Of a DNA stretch of 64,000 nucleotides, positions 28,940 through 38,931 are shown piece after piece. How positions within the stretch are numbered: the first letter of the stretch is position 1; each line of letters starts with the position of its first letter. The stretch comes from an uncultured Halomonas sp. (GTDB lineage Bacteria > Pseudomonadota > Gammaproteobacteria > Pseudomonadales > Halomonadaceae). The notes beneath the pieces are model-generated. The model ran no database searches. It was not told the origin of the DNA and saw only the letters and a list, made by a program, of their open reading frames with translations. The stretch covers positions 243,062 through 307,061 of the forward strand of contig NZ_CANLTC010000003.1 in assembly GCF_947493865.1 (NCBI RefSeq). Direction: 5' to 3'. Position numbers and translations under genes: made by a program.

Positions 28940-28985
28940 TGCGCGACCTCCAGGATTTCATGCGCCCCACCAATCCAAAAGCATC

Positions 28986-29702
28986 TCACACATCGATGGC
29001 GCCCGCTGTTTCAACATAGCGAATTGGATCGTCGACACCGTTTTTCTCGAAGGCGGCCAGGCGTTCGCGGCAACTGCCACACTCCCCGCAGGCCAGTTCA
29101 TTCCCTTGATAGCAGGTCCAGGTCTGGGTGTAATCGAGTCCCATGGACAGACCATCGGCGAGAATCTCCGCCTTGTCGGCATGCAGGTAGGGCGCCTCTA
29201 TTCGCACCGCCTCGAAATTGGCGATAGCGGCGACATCATTCATGCGTTCGACGAACTCGGGCCGGCAATCCGGATAGAGTACATGGTCTCCGCCATGTGC
29301 GCCGTAAAAGCATACCCTGGCGCCAATGTTGACTGCCTGGGCGATCGCCAGTGACAGCAGAATCATGTTGCGATTGGGCACGACCGTTGCAGCCATGCTG
29401 GCTTGATCATAATCGCCGCCTGGTAGTGGGCGGCTGGCGTCGGTCAACGCTGAATTGTCGATCAGGGCGTGCATGGCGCGAATATCGATCACCTGATGAG
29501 CGATGCCGAGAGCGCGACAGACTTCTGCGGCTATCGTGAGTTCGCGAGCATGCCGCTGGCCGTAGTGGAACGACAGCGCATGCACCTCATAGCCTTGTTG
29601 TAAGGCACGGTGTAACACGGTGTAGGAATCCATGCCGCCGGAGTAGACGACGATGGCCTTGGGGGCGCGATTGCCGTCACTGTCGTGATGTGTGTCAGTC
29701 AT
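28986..29702 (-). CDS. queC: 7-cyano-7-deazaguanine synthase
   Basis: A 238-residue N-type ATP pyrophosphatase that turns 7-carboxy-7-deazaguanine and ammonia into preQ0, for queuosine in tRNA. The PP-loop is [13 protein letters not shown] (about residue 20); the C-terminal zinc site is [27 protein letters not shown] and [17 protein letters not shown] are typical blocks. The frame continues upstream for 98 codons, but homology starts near the ATG at 29702, preceded by GGAAGG. It lies 46 bases upstream of the queD-like gene on the same strand. queE is not in the window. Confidence 0.95.
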   Translation of the reverse strand: MTDTHHDSDGNRAPKAIVVYSGGMDSYTVLHRALQQGYEVHALSFHYGQRHARELTIAAEVCRALGIAHQVIDIRAMHALIDNSALTDASRPLPGGDYDQASMAATVVPNRNMILLSLAIAQAVNIGARVCFYGAHGGDHVLYPDCRPEFVERMNDVAAIANFEAVRIEAPYLHADKAEILADGLSMGLDYTQTWTCYQGNELACGECGSCRERLAAFEKNGVDDPIRYVETAGAIDV

Positions 29703-29939
29703 GTCATAACCTTCCGGAGAATTTATTGATAGCGCGATAGCGCGAGATGTACCACAGCCCGGGATCCGGATGTCCGGGAAATAAATCTGAAGTGGACATG
29801 ATCGAATGGCGCCTCGATCACAGCGTATTGTAACGATTGAGCCTCGTACCGGCCAGATTGCGTGCGTAGGCAACAGCAGGGGGGGCATGCTTTTTCGAGG
29901 GTTCTGGTGATTCCTGTCGGCTGACGTTACTCTCGAGTC

Positions 29940-30206
29940 AGGGCCTGTTGACGTTTCATTCACGGCCGCGCTGGCGCCAGTTTTTATTCGGGGCAAGGCA
30001 GGAGGAGAGAAATTTGGTTATTCCAAATGAACGACGACTAACGCAGCAGCGGATAAAAACTGGCCCAGCCCTTCGGGTTGCGCATCAAAAAGCGCCATTC
30101 TGCGTTGCGAAACGTGAAAAGGGAATAACCCTTCCCTGCGTTTCGCGCCTTGACTGGCACTTTTTGATGCAGCAACGCGGTTCGCGATGAAACGTCAACA
30201 GGCCCT
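29940..30206. repeat. 267-bp MITE-like element with perfect 20-bp terminal repeats and internal hairpins
   Basis: The ends are exact inverted repeats of 20 bases, AGGGCCTGTTGACGTTTCAT at 29940-29959 and its complement at 30187-30206. AGTC flanks both ends (29936-29939 and 30207-30210), a 4-bp target duplication. Inside are nested hairpins: 29977-29987 with 30053-30063 (CCAGTTTTTAT), 30012-30017 with 30023-30028, 30082-30097 with 30155-30170 (15 of 16 pairs), and 30107-30114 with 30139-30146. No transposase is encoded. It fills most of the 533-base gap between queC and the SRPBCC gene. Confidence 0.85.
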
Positions 30207-30235
30207 AGTCTTTCAATTGCCAATCAGGAGCGCGC

Positions 30236-30661
30236 ATGGCAACCATTGAACATAGCGCGGTGTTATACGCGCCACCGGAGAACGTTTTTGTTTTGCTTGA
30301 GAAGGTCGAAAACTTTGTCGACTACTCCGATCATATCAAGGCGGTGGAGTCGTTGGGTGAGCGCCGCTATCGTTGGCATATTCATGCCGTAGGCATGGAT
30401 TGGAGTTTTGATGTCAAGGTGACGGAGGTCAGGCCACCGGAGGTATTGGCCTGGGAATCGATAAATGGCGTGCGCAATAGTGGGCGCTATGAGCTGTTCC
30501 CCGTGCCCGAAGGCACACGCGTACGCTTGACCGTCGACTATCACATAGGCAATCGTCTGCTGGAAAAGGCGGTCAACAAGGCAGCGCGTCCGCTGATAAA
30601 TCAGGTAAGCGAACAGATCCTCGATCGTGTAGAAGCGCGATTAAGAAATGGAACGTCCTGA
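30236..30661 (+). CDS. SRPBCC-family protein (RatA/Coq10-like)
   Basis: A 141-residue single-domain START-like protein. The opening IEHSAVLYAPPENVFVLLEKVENFVDY (split by the first helix) and the long C-terminal amphipathic helix match the polyketide cyclase/ligand-binding fold of Coq10 and RatA. Relatives bind hydrophobic ligands such as ubiquinone or, for RatA, affect ribosome subunit joining. The particular group cannot be decided; it lacks the sequence details that I would expect of true RatA. AGGAG precedes the ATG by about seven bases. It begins 29 bases after the repeat element and stands just before the flagellar region. Confidence 0.7.
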   Translation: MATIEHSAVLYAPPENVFVLLEKVENFVDYSDHIKAVESLGERRYRWHIHAVGMDWSFDVKVTEVRPPEVLAWESINGVRNSGRYELFPVPEGTRVRLTVDYHIGNRLLEKAVNKAARPLINQVSEQILDRVEARLRNGTS

Positions 30662-30755
30662 GGTTGCCTTATCCTGGCCCTTTTACCTGGAAAGATACAT
30701 ACGCTGATCCGCGGGTCGCAGCATCCCGTCAGACGCGGTAAATAGGAAAAGGCGC

Positions 30756-31208
30756 TTATGCCCGGGAGGCGACGCTACCCAACCCACCCATGCGTGATTG
30801 CCCGTCCGGCCCGTAAAGTGCCTGTCCGGCCGCATTTCTGAGAAAGTCGAGAATGCGCTGGTTCTGCTTCATTCGTGCGCCTATCAACAACCCGTTGAAC
30901 TGATTGAGTTGCTTTGCCTGCTGGGCGCGCTGACGAAACTCCAGCCACGTTTCCAGGCAGTTCGCATCCGCTGCGGCAGTCTCCGCTCCTTGATGGCCTT
31001 CGCCATAGCCCAGTTTGCGTTGGGCGACGAGACGCTGGGTTTCAAGCCGCTCAAGCTGCTGAATGAGTGCCTGCTTACGTCTGGCCTGTTCGGATAACTG
31101 CCGGCCATCTATCTGTGCAGAGGACAGACTTTCTCGCTCTGCCTCCAGCAGTTCGATGAAATCGTCGAGATGCTTGTGCTGACGAGCGATGTGTTGCGCC
31201 AGGCTCAT
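30756..31208 (-). CDS. flgN: Flagellar export chaperone FlgN
   Basis: A 150-residue, largely helical protein matching FlgN, the chaperone that escorts FlgK and FlgL to the export gate. The start SLAQHIARQHKHLDDFIELLEAE and the coiled-coil middle (LIQQLERLETQRLVAQRK) fit, and the position directly after flgM confirms it. It is leftward, sharing the flgM sigma-28 promoter. FlgK and FlgL, its expected partners, are encoded about 9 kb away on the other strand. Confidence 0.88.
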   Translation of the reverse strand: MSLAQHIARQHKHLDDFIELLEAERESLSSAQIDGRQLSEQARRKQALIQQLERLETQRLVAQRKLGYGEGHQGAETAAADANCLETWLEFRQRAQQAKQLNQFNGLLIGARMKQNQRILDFLRNAAGQALYGPDGQSRMGGLGSVASRA

Positions 31209-31232
31209 GCTGGATGACCTCTGTGAAGTGCG

Positions 31233-31517
31233 TTATTCGGAACGCCCGAGCAGATCGCGGACGCTGTCGATCAAGCCATCGGCGATACGTTCCGGACGAA
31301 TCTCCAGGCGTCCTTCACTGATTGCCTGACGGATTTCCGCAACCCGGGCGGCATCGACATCATGACTCGCGTCATTGACGCCACTGTTCAAATGCGACAC
31401 CGACGCCTTTGATGGGGCAGATGTCTGACCAGCGTCGTTTTTCTGCTGTGCAGCAGTCTTCTTGGCGCCATCTTGTTGATGAACGGCGTGCAACGGCTGA
31501 GTGCTATCGATTTTCAT
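31233..31517 (-). CDS. flgM: Anti-sigma-28 factor FlgM
   Basis: A 94-residue protein that binds and inhibits FliA until the hook is complete and it is secreted. The C-terminal sigma-binding half is recognisable: AARVAEIRQAISEGRLEIRPERIADGLI (split here as VAEIRQAISEG and IRPERIADGLI). The N-terminal half is low in complexity and disordered, as usual. AAGGATG precedes the ATG. A sigma-28 promoter lies just upstream (31550-31576), giving the known autoregulatory loop. Confidence 0.94.
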   Translation of the reverse strand: MKIDSTQPLHAVHQQDGAKKTAAQQKNDAGQTSAPSKASVSHLNSGVNDASHDVDAARVAEIRQAISEGRLEIRPERIADGLIDSVRDLLGRSE

Positions 31518-31549
31518 GGGACATCCTTATGAGAGTGCGCTTTCCCAGT

Positions 31550-31576
31550 CTATCGACCATCCTACGCATAACTTTA
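31550..31576 (-). promoter_or_regulatory. Sigma-28 (FliA) promoter for flgM-flgN
   Basis: On the minus strand TAAA (31576-31573), exactly 15 bases, then GTCGATAG (31557-31550), against consensus TAAA-N15-GCCGATAA (10 of 12). It ends 33 bases before the flgM ATG. Confidence 0.75.
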
Positions 31577-31631
31577 AATGCACAGTAGAAAAAAATATGA
31601 ATTTCCTTTTCAGGTGAACGTAAGAAAATCG

Positions 31632-32393
31632 CTAAAATGCGACTTCAAGACGTCCATGCCCCGTCACCGTAGCTCTGATCTGACCGCCGTCTGCAATATT
31701 CAAGCGCACCGCATCCCCAAGGCTACCGTTATCCAGCGCCTTCGCCTCCCGCCTCACGCTAAAGCCATTGCCCTTGGCAATCACCGTCACCCGGCTGCCC
31801 CGGGTGACCAGCCGTTGCTTGCGCAGATGATGAGACTGTAACAGCGCTCCCGTCCGTAACGGTCGAGTTGCGGTCAGCCCCAAGGCATCACCGAGCTCGA
31901 GCAGTGCATGGCGTGGCAACTTTTCCAAGCGCCCCTCGACAAGTTCCACATCGCCTGCACCGATCGTTGCGCCTGCCTCGATATCCCGGGCCACTACCAC
32001 ATGGTCCACCAGTACCGAGACATCCGCCTGCAAATAGCGGGTTTGACCGCTTTCACAGCGAATCCCTACCGAAACACGTCCATACAGGCGTTGCTCGGGG
32101 TTGGTCAGAAAGGGCTCCGGGTCGCGGCAGTTTGCAAGCCCAGCGCCCCCGAGATGAGAAGTGACCTTTATATCCCGGCCAAGATCCTGAGCCTGACCTT
32201 CAAGAAAGACCCGCACACGCTGTTCGAGCAGGCTTTCGCTATTCGCCAGCGCTTCGCTGCCAGCGAACAGAATCATCATCCAGCACAGTAGCACCCCCAC
32301 CAGCCTAAAAGCGCCTCCGCGCAGGCCTGTCTCTGGACGACCCCTGGAGGTGAGATGTCCGCAAGCTATCTGCACTTGTTCTGCTGGCTGCAT
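31632..32393 (-). CDS. flgA: Flagellar P-ring assembly chaperone FlgA
   Basis: A 253-residue periplasmic protein needed to assemble FlgI into the P ring. After an N-terminal extension, a signal-type hydrophobic stretch (LVGVLLCWMMILFAGSEALA, about residues 31-50) ends in an Ala-x-Ala-like site. The C-terminal SAF/chaperone domain includes VVVARDIEAGATIGAGDVELVE (split) and LRTGALLQSHHL and a GxxVTVIAKGNGFSV block. The ATG at 32393 is preceded by GGGAGGA; the frame is open further upstream but without support. It is divergent from flgB, with 176 bases between. Confidence 0.93.
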   Translation of the reverse strand: MQPAEQVQIACGHLTSRGRPETGLRGGAFRLVGVLLCWMMILFAGSEALANSESLLEQRVRVFLEGQAQDLGRDIKVTSHLGGAGLANCRDPEPFLTNPEQRLYGRVSVGIRCESGQTRYLQADVSVLVDHVVVARDIEAGATIGAGDVELVEGRLEKLPRHALLELGDALGLTATRPLRTGALLQSHHLRKQRLVTRGSRVTVIAKGNGFSVRREAKALDNGSLGDAVRLNIADGGQIRATVTGHGRLEVAF

Positions 32394-32569
32394 GGTGATC
32401 CTCCCATGATCGAATGCTGCTGATTCTAGGAGAGTGCGCAAAAACTCATGCGCGGAAATGACAGGCAAATCGTGGTTTGTTTTTTCCTTTGGGCGGACGA
32501 CTGGGCGTCTATTCTCCACCCTGAATCTTTCCCCATCGATTTCCTATTGAACACCAAGGGGCCTTGACG

Positions 32570-32983
32570 ATGTTGGATAAACTCGATGGCGCGTTACGCT
32601 TTCACCAGGAAGCCCTCAACCTGCGCGCCGAACGACAGAAAGTATTGGCCAGCAATATCGCCAATGCGGATACGCCAAATTACAAGGCGCGGGACATGGA
32701 CTTCTCCGGCGAGCTCTCGCGGGTGATGAAGCAGGGTCGCGCCGATGGCAAGGGCCTGACGCTGGACACCACGTCAAGTCGCCATATTCCCGCGCAAGGG
32801 CCGGCATCGGCAGGACGCGACTTGCTCTATCGCGTGCCCGATCAGCCGAGCCTTGACGGCAATACCGTGGACATGGACCGGGAACGCTCGCAGTTTGCCG
32901 ACAATACGGTGCGTTATCAAGCGAGCCTGACCTTCATGAACCGTAAGATCCAAGGCCTGAAGTCGGCCATGCAATCGGAGTAA
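32570..32983 (+). CDS. flgB: Flagellar basal-body proximal rod protein FlgB
   Basis: A 137-residue rod subunit. The N-terminal rod signature [16 protein letters not shown] (about residue 29) and the C-terminal coiled-coil segment [16 protein letters not shown] are typical. The start is ATG 32570, eight bases after AAGGGG; a TTG two codons earlier is too close to that site. It is the first gene of the plus-strand operon flgBCDEFGHIJ. Confidence 0.96.
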   Translation: MLDKLDGALRFHQEALNLRAERQKVLASNIANADTPNYKARDMDFSGELSRVMKQGRADGKGLTLDTTSSRHIPAQGPASAGRDLLYRVPDQPSLDGNTVDMDRERSQFADNTVRYQASLTFMNRKIQGLKSAMQSE

Positions 32984-32989
32984 CGCTCG

Positions 32990-33397
32990 ATGTCAATGTT
33001 CAGTGTGTTCGATATTTCCGGCTCCGCCATGAGTGCCCAGGCTCAGCGCATGAACGTTACCGCCAGCAACATGGCGAATGCGGACAGCGTAGCCGGCCCG
33101 GATGGTCAGGCCTATCGCGCCAAGCAGGTCATGTTCGAAACCCAGTCCCAGGCGGGAAACGGCGTGGGCGGGGTGCGCGTCACCAGCATCGTTGACGACC
33201 CCTCGCCGATGCGCCTGGAATATCGCCCCGAGCATCCCCTGGCCGATGAAGATGGCTATGTGACGATGCCCAACGTGGAACCGGTCAACGAGATGGTCAA
33301 CATGATCGCCGCCTCCCGTTCCTACCAGGCCAATGTCGAGGTCATGAACACCAGCAAGACGCTGATGCTCAAGACCTTGACCTTGGGTGAAAACTGA
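32990..33397 (+). CDS. flgC: Flagellar basal-body rod protein FlgC
   Basis: A 135-residue proximal-rod subunit with the N-terminal block [22 protein letters not shown] and the C-terminal block [20 protein letters not shown] (split), matching FlgC closely in length (134 in E. coli). It starts six bases after flgB. Confidence 0.97.
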   Translation: MSMFSVFDISGSAMSAQAQRMNVTASNMANADSVAGPDGQAYRAKQVMFETQSQAGNGVGGVRVTSIVDDPSPMRLEYRPEHPLADEDGYVTMPNVEPVNEMVNMIAASRSYQANVEVMNTSKTLMLKTLTLGEN

Positions 33398-33421
33398 TCA
33401 AACGCCTTCAAGAGATAACCC

Positions 33422-34120
33422 ATGGCCAATACGATCGATAGCAATGTTCTGAGTTCAATGAACCCTGCCGCGGCGGCCAAGCCGGCCCAGGGCAGCACCC
33501 AGGAGCTGAGTGACAGCTTCATGACATTGCTGGTGACCCAGCTCAAGAATCAAGACCCACTGAAGCCGATGGAAAACGCCGAGATGACCTCGCAACTGGC
33601 GCAGATCAACACGGTCAACGGCATTCAGGATCTCAACAAGACGCTTCAAGGCATTACCGGCCAGATCGATGCGGGCCAGACCCTGCAGGCGACGGCATTG
33701 ATCGGTCAGGGCGTGCTGGTGCCGGGCAACCAGATACTCTCCGGCGGCGAGGGGGAGGGCGAGGCGATTGCGACCACGCCTTTCGGTGTCGAACTGGCGA
33801 GTTCCGCGGATAAGGTCACCATCACCGTCACCAACAGCAATGGTGAAGTCGTGCGGCAGTATTTGCCGGAGAAGATGGGCGCGCTGGATAAGGGCGTTCA
33901 CTCGTTTTCCTGGGATGGCAAGCTGGCGGATGGGGCAGTGGCACCATCTGGAGCCTACCGTTTCACTGTCGAGGCAACCCAAGGGGATAAGCCGGTCAAC
34001 GTGACGTCGCTCAACTATGCCCTGGTAAGCGGTGTAATCAAGTCAGACGATGGGGCACGTCTGGATCTGGGAGCCAGGATGGACTCCGCAAGCCTCGATG
34101 ATGTGCGTCAAATTCTCTGA
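33422..34120 (+). CDS. flgD: Flagellar hook assembly (cap) protein FlgD
   Basis: A 232-residue hook-cap scaffold protein. The N-terminal secretion region precedes FMTLLVTQLKNQDPLKPMEN, the hallmark of FlgD (split at the Asn-Gln-Asp-Pro motif), then EMTSQLAQINTVNGI. The C-terminal half has the FlgD Ig-like and tudor-like domains, with HSFSWDGKLADG and GAYRFTVEA. It lies between flgC and flgE in the standard order. Confidence 0.97.
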   Translation: MANTIDSNVLSSMNPAAAAKPAQGSTQELSDSFMTLLVTQLKNQDPLKPMENAEMTSQLAQINTVNGIQDLNKTLQGITGQIDAGQTLQATALIGQGVLVPGNQILSGGEGEGEAIATTPFGVELASSADKVTITVTNSNGEVVRQYLPEKMGALDKGVHSFSWDGKLADGAVAPSGAYRFTVEATQGDKPVNVTSLNYALVSGVIKSDDGARLDLGARMDSASLDDVRQIL

Positions 34121-34217
34121 ACGACCGTTTTTCGGCACTTATTCGAAGGATTCGATTCGCCTTAAAGGCATCATCATAAAAAAGAACGCATAACCAAATA
34201 CGCGCAGGAGTAGCACA

Positions 34218-35396
34218 ATGGGTTTTTCACAAGCACTCAGCGGTCTGAACGCCGCTTCGACCAATCTGGACGTGGTCGGTAACAACATTGCCAACTCGCA
34301 AACCGTGGGCTTCAAGAGCTCCGGGGTACAGTTTGCCGACGTCTATGCCGGTGCCAAGGTAGGTCTGGGCACGCGGGTTTCCGCGGTATTGCAGGACTTC
34401 AGCAACGGCACTCTGGAAAGCACCAACCGCAATCTGGATCTGGCGATCAGCGGCGGCGGCTTTTTCCGCATGTCCCAGAATGATCAGGTGGTGTACTCCC
34501 GTAACGGCCAGATGACCATGACCGCGGACGGCTATCTGGAAAATGCCCAGGGCGCGCGGCTGACCGGTTTCCCGGCAGGTGCGGGCGCCGGTGCGGAGCC
34601 TGTGGCGCTGCAGGTGCCTTCCGAAGCCCTGGCGGCCAACGCCACTACCGGTATAGATGCCAGCTTCGTACTTGACTCCTCGGTTAATGCAGTAGCTGGG
34701 GCCTTCGATCAAAACAATGCGGATAGTTACTCCTACGCCAATAGCGCCACGGTCTACGACTCGCAGGGCAACAGTCACAACGTGACGATGTACTTCAGTA
34801 AGGTCGGTAACAATAGTTGGGAAGTACGTCAGTCACTTGACGGTACGATGTCACCTAGTGGTGCTCAAAATATTGCCTTCGATACCAAAGGTCAGCTTAC
34901 CCCTGGGGTGCCTCTGAATTTCAACTACGGGCTGCTGGGTAATGGTACCGATGCGCTGTCCATCGGCCTCGACCTGGCCGGCACCACTCAAACCGGGAAC
35001 AACTTCTCCCTGGACTCCCTAAATCAGGACGGCTACGCCTCCGGCAATCTGGTGGGCATCGCCATCAATTCCGATGGCAGCATCATGGGCAATTACTCCA
35101 ACGAGCAGTCCCAGAATTTGGGCACCATCAGCCTGGCCAACTTCCGCAATCCGGAAGGCCTGAAGCCGGTAGGTGACAACGCTTGGGTAGCCACCGGCGA
35201 CTCCGGTCAACCGCTTGTAGGCCTAGCGGGTACCGGCATGCTGGGCAGCATCGAATCCGGCGTGGTGGAAACCTCCAACGTGGATCTTACCCGGGAACTG
35301 GTCGATCTGATCATCGCCCAGCGTAACTTCCAGGCCAACACCAACTCGGTACGTACCCAGTCCGAAGTGCTCGAAAGCGTCGTGAACCTGCGCTAA
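34218..35396 (+). CDS. flgE: Flagellar hook protein FlgE
   Basis: A 392-residue hook subunit. The N-terminal block SQALSGLNAASTNLDVVGNN and the SQTVGFKSSGVQFAD motif match, as does the C-terminal block ELVDLIIAQRNFQANTNSV (split). The middle is the variable hook D1-D2 region, with LNFNYGLLG and AIAINSDGSI-like stretches. AGGAG lies eight bases before the ATG. Length is like E. coli FlgE (402). Confidence 0.97.
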   Translation: MGFSQALSGLNAASTNLDVVGNNIANSQTVGFKSSGVQFADVYAGAKVGLGTRVSAVLQDFSNGTLESTNRNLDLAISGGGFFRMSQNDQVVYSRNGQMTMTADGYLENAQGARLTGFPAGAGAGAEPVALQVPSEALAANATTGIDASFVLDSSVNAVAGAFDQNNADSYSYANSATVYDSQGNSHNVTMYFSKVGNNSWEVRQSLDGTMSPSGAQNIAFDTKGQLTPGVPLNFNYGLLGNGTDALSIGLDLAGTTQTGNNFSLDSLNQDGYASGNLVGIAINSDGSIMGNYSNEQSQNLGTISLANFRNPEGLKPVGDNAWVATGDSGQPLVGLAGTGMLGSIESGVVETSNVDLTRELVDLIIAQRNFQANTNSVRTQSEVLESVVNLR

Positions 35397-35493
35397 TGGC
35401 AGTGCGCCTGCCGGGTATTGAGCCCGGCGGGCGGTCATGAATCGAGCTGAATCGATGTGAGCCAACCGAGCCGAATCAGGAGAGCCGGACCCC

Positions 35494-36231
35494 ATGGATC
35501 GCCTTCTTTATACCGCGATGAGCGGCGCCAAGCAGAGCATGGATCTGCAGGCAGTCATCAATCACAACCTGGCCAATGTCGCAACGCCGGGCTTTCGTGC
35601 CGAGTTGCAGGCCCTGCGCTCCGTGCCGGTACAAGGGGACGGTCTGCCGACCCGTACCGTGGTCGCGGCCACCACTCCGGGCAGCGATTTCAGCCATGGT
35701 GCGATCAACACCACTGGCCGGGACCTTGACGTGGCCATCGACGGCGACGGCTGGATGGCGGTACAGACCGGGGATGGCGAAGCCTATACCCGCCGTGGCG
35801 ATCTGCAGATCGATGCCAATGGCGTATTGACCAACATGGGCCGGCCGGTACAGGGCGACGGCGGGCCGATCATCGTGCCTCTGGGTTCCCAGATCAGTAT
35901 CGGTAGCGACGGCACCTTGAGTGCACTGGTTGCCGGCGGCGAGCCCAATACCATGGGCCCGGTCGGGCAGATCAAGCTGGTCAACCCGGAGCGGGGCAGT
36001 CTGGTACGCGGTGAAGACGGGCTCTTTCGTCCCAAGGCCGGCCCCGGTGTGTTGCAGGCGGACGAAAACGTGCGGGTAATCAGCGGTGCGCTGGAAGGCA
36101 GTAACGTCAGTGCCACTGAGACAATGGTGGCGATGATCGACAGCGCACGACGCTACGACATGCAGATGAAGAGCATCGAGAGTGTCGATGAGAACGCTCA
36201 GCGGGCCAATAGTCTGCTATCTGCGAATTAA
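35494..36231 (+). CDS. flgF: Flagellar basal-body rod protein FlgF
   Basis: A 245-residue proximal-rod protein. It begins MDRLLYTAMSGAKQSMDLQA, with INHNLANVATPGFRAEL, and ends with ATETMVAMIDSARRYDMQMK, as in FlgF (251 residues in E. coli). CAGGAG lies about 10 bases before the ATG. The order E-F-G is standard. Confidence 0.96.
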   Translation: MDRLLYTAMSGAKQSMDLQAVINHNLANVATPGFRAELQALRSVPVQGDGLPTRTVVAATTPGSDFSHGAINTTGRDLDVAIDGDGWMAVQTGDGEAYTRRGDLQIDANGVLTNMGRPVQGDGGPIIVPLGSQISIGSDGTLSALVAGGEPNTMGPVGQIKLVNPERGSLVRGEDGLFRPKAGPGVLQADENVRVISGALEGSNVSATETMVAMIDSARRYDMQMKSIESVDENAQRANSLLSAN

Positions 36232-36264
36232 CCATTTGGCACTCTTTTTGCGAGGAATTGAAAC

Positions 36265-37047
36265 ATGATCAGATCTCTTTGGACGGCCAAGACCGGCCTC
36301 GAGTCCCAGCAGCTGCAGATGGACGTCATCGCCAACAACCTGGCCAACGTCAGCACCAATGGCTTCAAGCGCTCCCGGGCGGTCTTCGAAGATCTGCTGT
36401 ATCAGAACATGCGCCAGCCCGGCGCCCAGGCAACGGTGCAGGACAACCTGCCCTCGGGCCTGCAGATCGGTAGCGGTGTGCGTCCGGTGGCAACCGAGCG
36501 TCTGCATACCCAGGGTGGGCTGGAAAACACCCAGAATTCCAAGGACCTGGCGATCAGCGGCAAGGGCTTCTTCCAGGTCTTGCGCCCGGATGGAACGACT
36601 GCCTATACCCGGGATGGCAGCTTTCAGGTCAATCAGAACGGTCAGATGGTCACCGCCGGCGGCTACCCCGTGGAACCCGCGGTCTTCATTCCCGAGAATG
36701 CGCTGTCCGTCTCCATCAGCCAGGACGGTATCGTTTCCGTGACCCAGCCGGGCACTTCCCAGTCCAATCAGGTCGGTCAGCTGTTGCTCTCCACCTTCAC
36801 CAACCCGACCGGACTCGAGAGCATCGGCGAGAATCTCTATCTCGAAACCAACGCCTCCGGCCCGCGCAATGACAGCGTGCCCGGACTCAACGGCGCCGGC
36901 ACCCTGTATCAGGGGTATGTCGAGACCTCCAACGTCAACGTGGTGGAAGAGATGGTCAGCATGATCCAGACCCAGCGCGCCTACGAGATCAACAGCAAGG
37001 CCGTGCAGACCTCCGACGAGATGCTGGCCCGGCTGAGCCAGATGTGA
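36265..37047 (+). CDS. flgG: Flagellar basal-body distal rod protein FlgG
   Basis: A 260-residue distal-rod subunit, exactly the usual length. It begins [20 protein letters not shown] with [20 protein letters not shown], the FlgG-specific form of the rod motif, and ends [20 protein letters not shown] followed by [17 protein letters not shown] lies seven bases before the ATG. The stop is followed within 30 bases by flgH. Confidence 0.98.
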   Translation: MIRSLWTAKTGLESQQLQMDVIANNLANVSTNGFKRSRAVFEDLLYQNMRQPGAQATVQDNLPSGLQIGSGVRPVATERLHTQGGLENTQNSKDLAISGKGFFQVLRPDGTTAYTRDGSFQVNQNGQMVTAGGYPVEPAVFIPENALSVSISQDGIVSVTQPGTSQSNQVGQLLLSTFTNPTGLESIGENLYLETNASGPRNDSVPGLNGAGTLYQGYVETSNVNVVEEMVSMIQTQRAYEINSKAVQTSDEMLARLSQM

Positions 37048-37076
37048 GCGTAGATCCCATGAGCATCGAGCACCCC

Positions 37077-37772
37077 ATGAAAACGCGACCCTCTTCTTTC
37101 ATCAGCCAGGCGCTGCGCGTGTTGCTGGTGCTCGGGATTTTAGTGGTCATGGCCGGCTGCGCCCAGATTCCTCGAGCCTCCGTGGTCGGCGAGCAGGAAA
37201 AGCTCGTCCTGGTCGAGCCGCCGCCGGTGGTGGCCAACGGTTCGATCTTTCAGCCGGACCTGGGCTATCAGCCGCTGTTCGAGGATCGTCGTCCGCGCAT
37301 GATCGGCGACATCCTGACCATCGTGCTGGACGAAGAGGTCAGCGCCAGCAAGAACTCTTCCGCCAATGCCGGTCGGGACGGTTCCGCAAGTCTCGAACTG
37401 ACACAGCTACCCGAGAAGTTGGACAAGCTCCTCGAATATGGCTTCGACGTTTCCGGCAGCAATGACTTTTCCGGTAGCGGAGGCGCCAGGGCCACCAACT
37501 CCTTTACCGGCACCATCACCGTGACGGTGCTGGATGTTCTTTATAACGGCAACCTGCGGGTGCGCGGTGAAAAACAGATCGCCATCAATCAGGGCACCGA
37601 ATTCATTCGCTTCTCCGGGGTGGTCAACCCGCGCACCATCAGCGGCCAGAACACCGTGCCCTCGACCCAGGTGGCGGATGCACGCATCGAGTATGTCGGC
37701 GATGGCTATATCAACGAGGCGCAGACCATGGGTTGGCTGCAGCGCTTCTTCCTCAACGTATCGCCTTTCTGA
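37077..37772 (+). CDS. flgH: Flagellar L-ring lipoprotein FlgH
   Basis: A 231-residue outer-membrane lipoprotein forming the L ring. The signal peptide ends at a lipobox VVMAGC (Cys about residue 25 from this start). Family blocks include [31 protein letters not shown] (split) and [23 protein letters not shown] (split), and [14 protein letters not shown]. The start is uncertain: ATG 37077 gives a normal lipoprotein signal; ATG 37059 and a GTG overlapping the flgG stop are also in frame. None has a strong ribosome site, so coupling with flgG is possible. Confidence 0.95.
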   Translation: MKTRPSSFISQALRVLLVLGILVVMAGCAQIPRASVVGEQEKLVLVEPPPVVANGSIFQPDLGYQPLFEDRRPRMIGDILTIVLDEEVSASKNSSANAGRDGSASLELTQLPEKLDKLLEYGFDVSGSNDFSGSGGARATNSFTGTITVTVLDVLYNGNLRVRGEKQIAINQGTEFIRFSGVVNPRTISGQNTVPSTQVADARIEYVGDGYINEAQTMGWLQRFFLNVSPF

Positions 37773-37782
37773 TCGGCGACAC

Positions 37783-38931
37783 ATGAAATACAGGTCGATG
37801 AACATGATTCAACGCCACGGTTACCGCGCTTTCATCCTGCATTCGCTGCTTGCACTGCTGTTGGCGCTGTTCGTTGCTCAAACGGCCCAGGCCGAACGCC
37901 TGCGGGACCTGGCTTCTTTCGTCGGTGTGCGGGACAACGCCCTGGTGGGCTACGGCCTGGTGGTGGGACTCGACGGCAGCGGCGACCAGACCACCCAGGC
38001 ACCGTTCACCACCCAGAGCCTGACCAATCTGCTTTCCCAACTGGGTATTACCGTGCCCCCGGGCACCAACATGCAGCTCAAGAACATTGCGGCAGTAATG
38101 ATCACCGCGGACTTGCCGCCGTTCTCGCGCCAGGGGCAGAAGATCGACGTGGTGGTTTCTTCCGTTGCCAACTCGCGCAGTCTGCGCGGCGGTACCTTGT
38201 TGCTGTCACCGCTGAAGGGCGCGGATGGCCGTATCTACGCCATGGCTCAGGGCAACGTGCTGGTGGGCGGTGTCGGTGCCGAGGCCGGCGGCAGTAGCGT
38301 ACAGATCAATCATCAAGCGGCAGGGCGTATCACCAACGGCGCCACGGTGGAGATGGAAGTGCCTCTGGTACTCGGTGCGGATGGCATCCTCGATCTGCAG
38401 CTCTATACCTACGATTTCGATACCGCTCAACGCGCCGTTACCGCGATCAACAGTGAATTCGGCGCCCCGGTGGCTGCCGCCCTGGATGGCCGCGTCATTC
38501 GTCTTAATGCACCCATCAACAGCAACGATCAGGTGCGTTTCATGGCTCGGGTGCAGAACGTCGATCTGACCCTGGGTGAAGGGCCGGCGAAAGTCATCAT
38601 CAATTCCCGTACCGGGTCGGTGGTGCTGACAAGTGCAGTGACCCTGAATCGGGCTGCGGTAGCCCATGGCAACCTCTCGATCACCATCGATTCCAATCCT
38701 CAGGTCAGCCAGCCCAACCCCTTGGGTGGTGGCGACACCGTGGTGGTGCCCAATGCGGATATCAGTGTGGCTCAGGACGGGGGCGCCCTGCAGATGCTGG
38801 AGACAAGCGCCGATCTCGCGGAAGTAGTCCGTGCCCTCAATGCCCTCGGTGCCACGCCCCAGGATCTTATGTCGATTCTTCAAGCGCTGCAGGCGGCGGG
38901 GTCACTGCGCGCTGAACTGGAGATCATCTGA
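37783..38931 (+). CDS. flgI: Flagellar P-ring protein FlgI
   Basis: A 382-residue periplasmic P-ring subunit. The cleavable signal ends at [10 protein letters not shown], and the mature protein begins [26 protein letters not shown] (split), the classic FlgI opening. Later blocks include [22 protein letters not shown] and [10 protein letters not shown]. Three ATG codons (37783, 37798, 37804) are possible starts and all keep the signal peptide; the choice of the first is provisional. The TGA stop overlaps the flgJ ATG by one base. Confidence 0.96.
   Translation: MKYRSMNMIQRHGYRAFILHSLLALLLALFVAQTAQAERLRDLASFVGVRDNALVGYGLVVGLDGSGDQTTQAPFTTQSLTNLLSQLGITVPPGTNMQLKNIAAVMITADLPPFSRQGQKIDVVVSSVANSRSLRGGTLLLSPLKGADGRIYAMAQGNVLVGGVGAEAGGSSVQINHQAAGRITNGATVEMEVPLVLGADGILDLQLYTYDFDTAQRAVTAINSEFGAPVAAALDGRVIRLNAPINSNDQVRFMARVQNVDLTLGEGPAKVIINSRTGSVVLTSAVTLNRAAVAHGNLSITIDSNPQVSQPNPLGGGDTVVVPNADISVAQDGGALQMLETSADLAEVVRALNALGATPQDLMSILQALQAAGSLRAELEII

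Noticed and set aside
29703..29939. preQ1 riboswitch upstream of queC
   Set aside because: I looked on the minus strand for the small preQ1 aptamer pattern and its A-rich tail and did not find it.
29948..30190. Short open frames on both strands within the 267-bp repeat
   Set aside because: They merely read through palindromic repeat DNA; no codon bias or homology.
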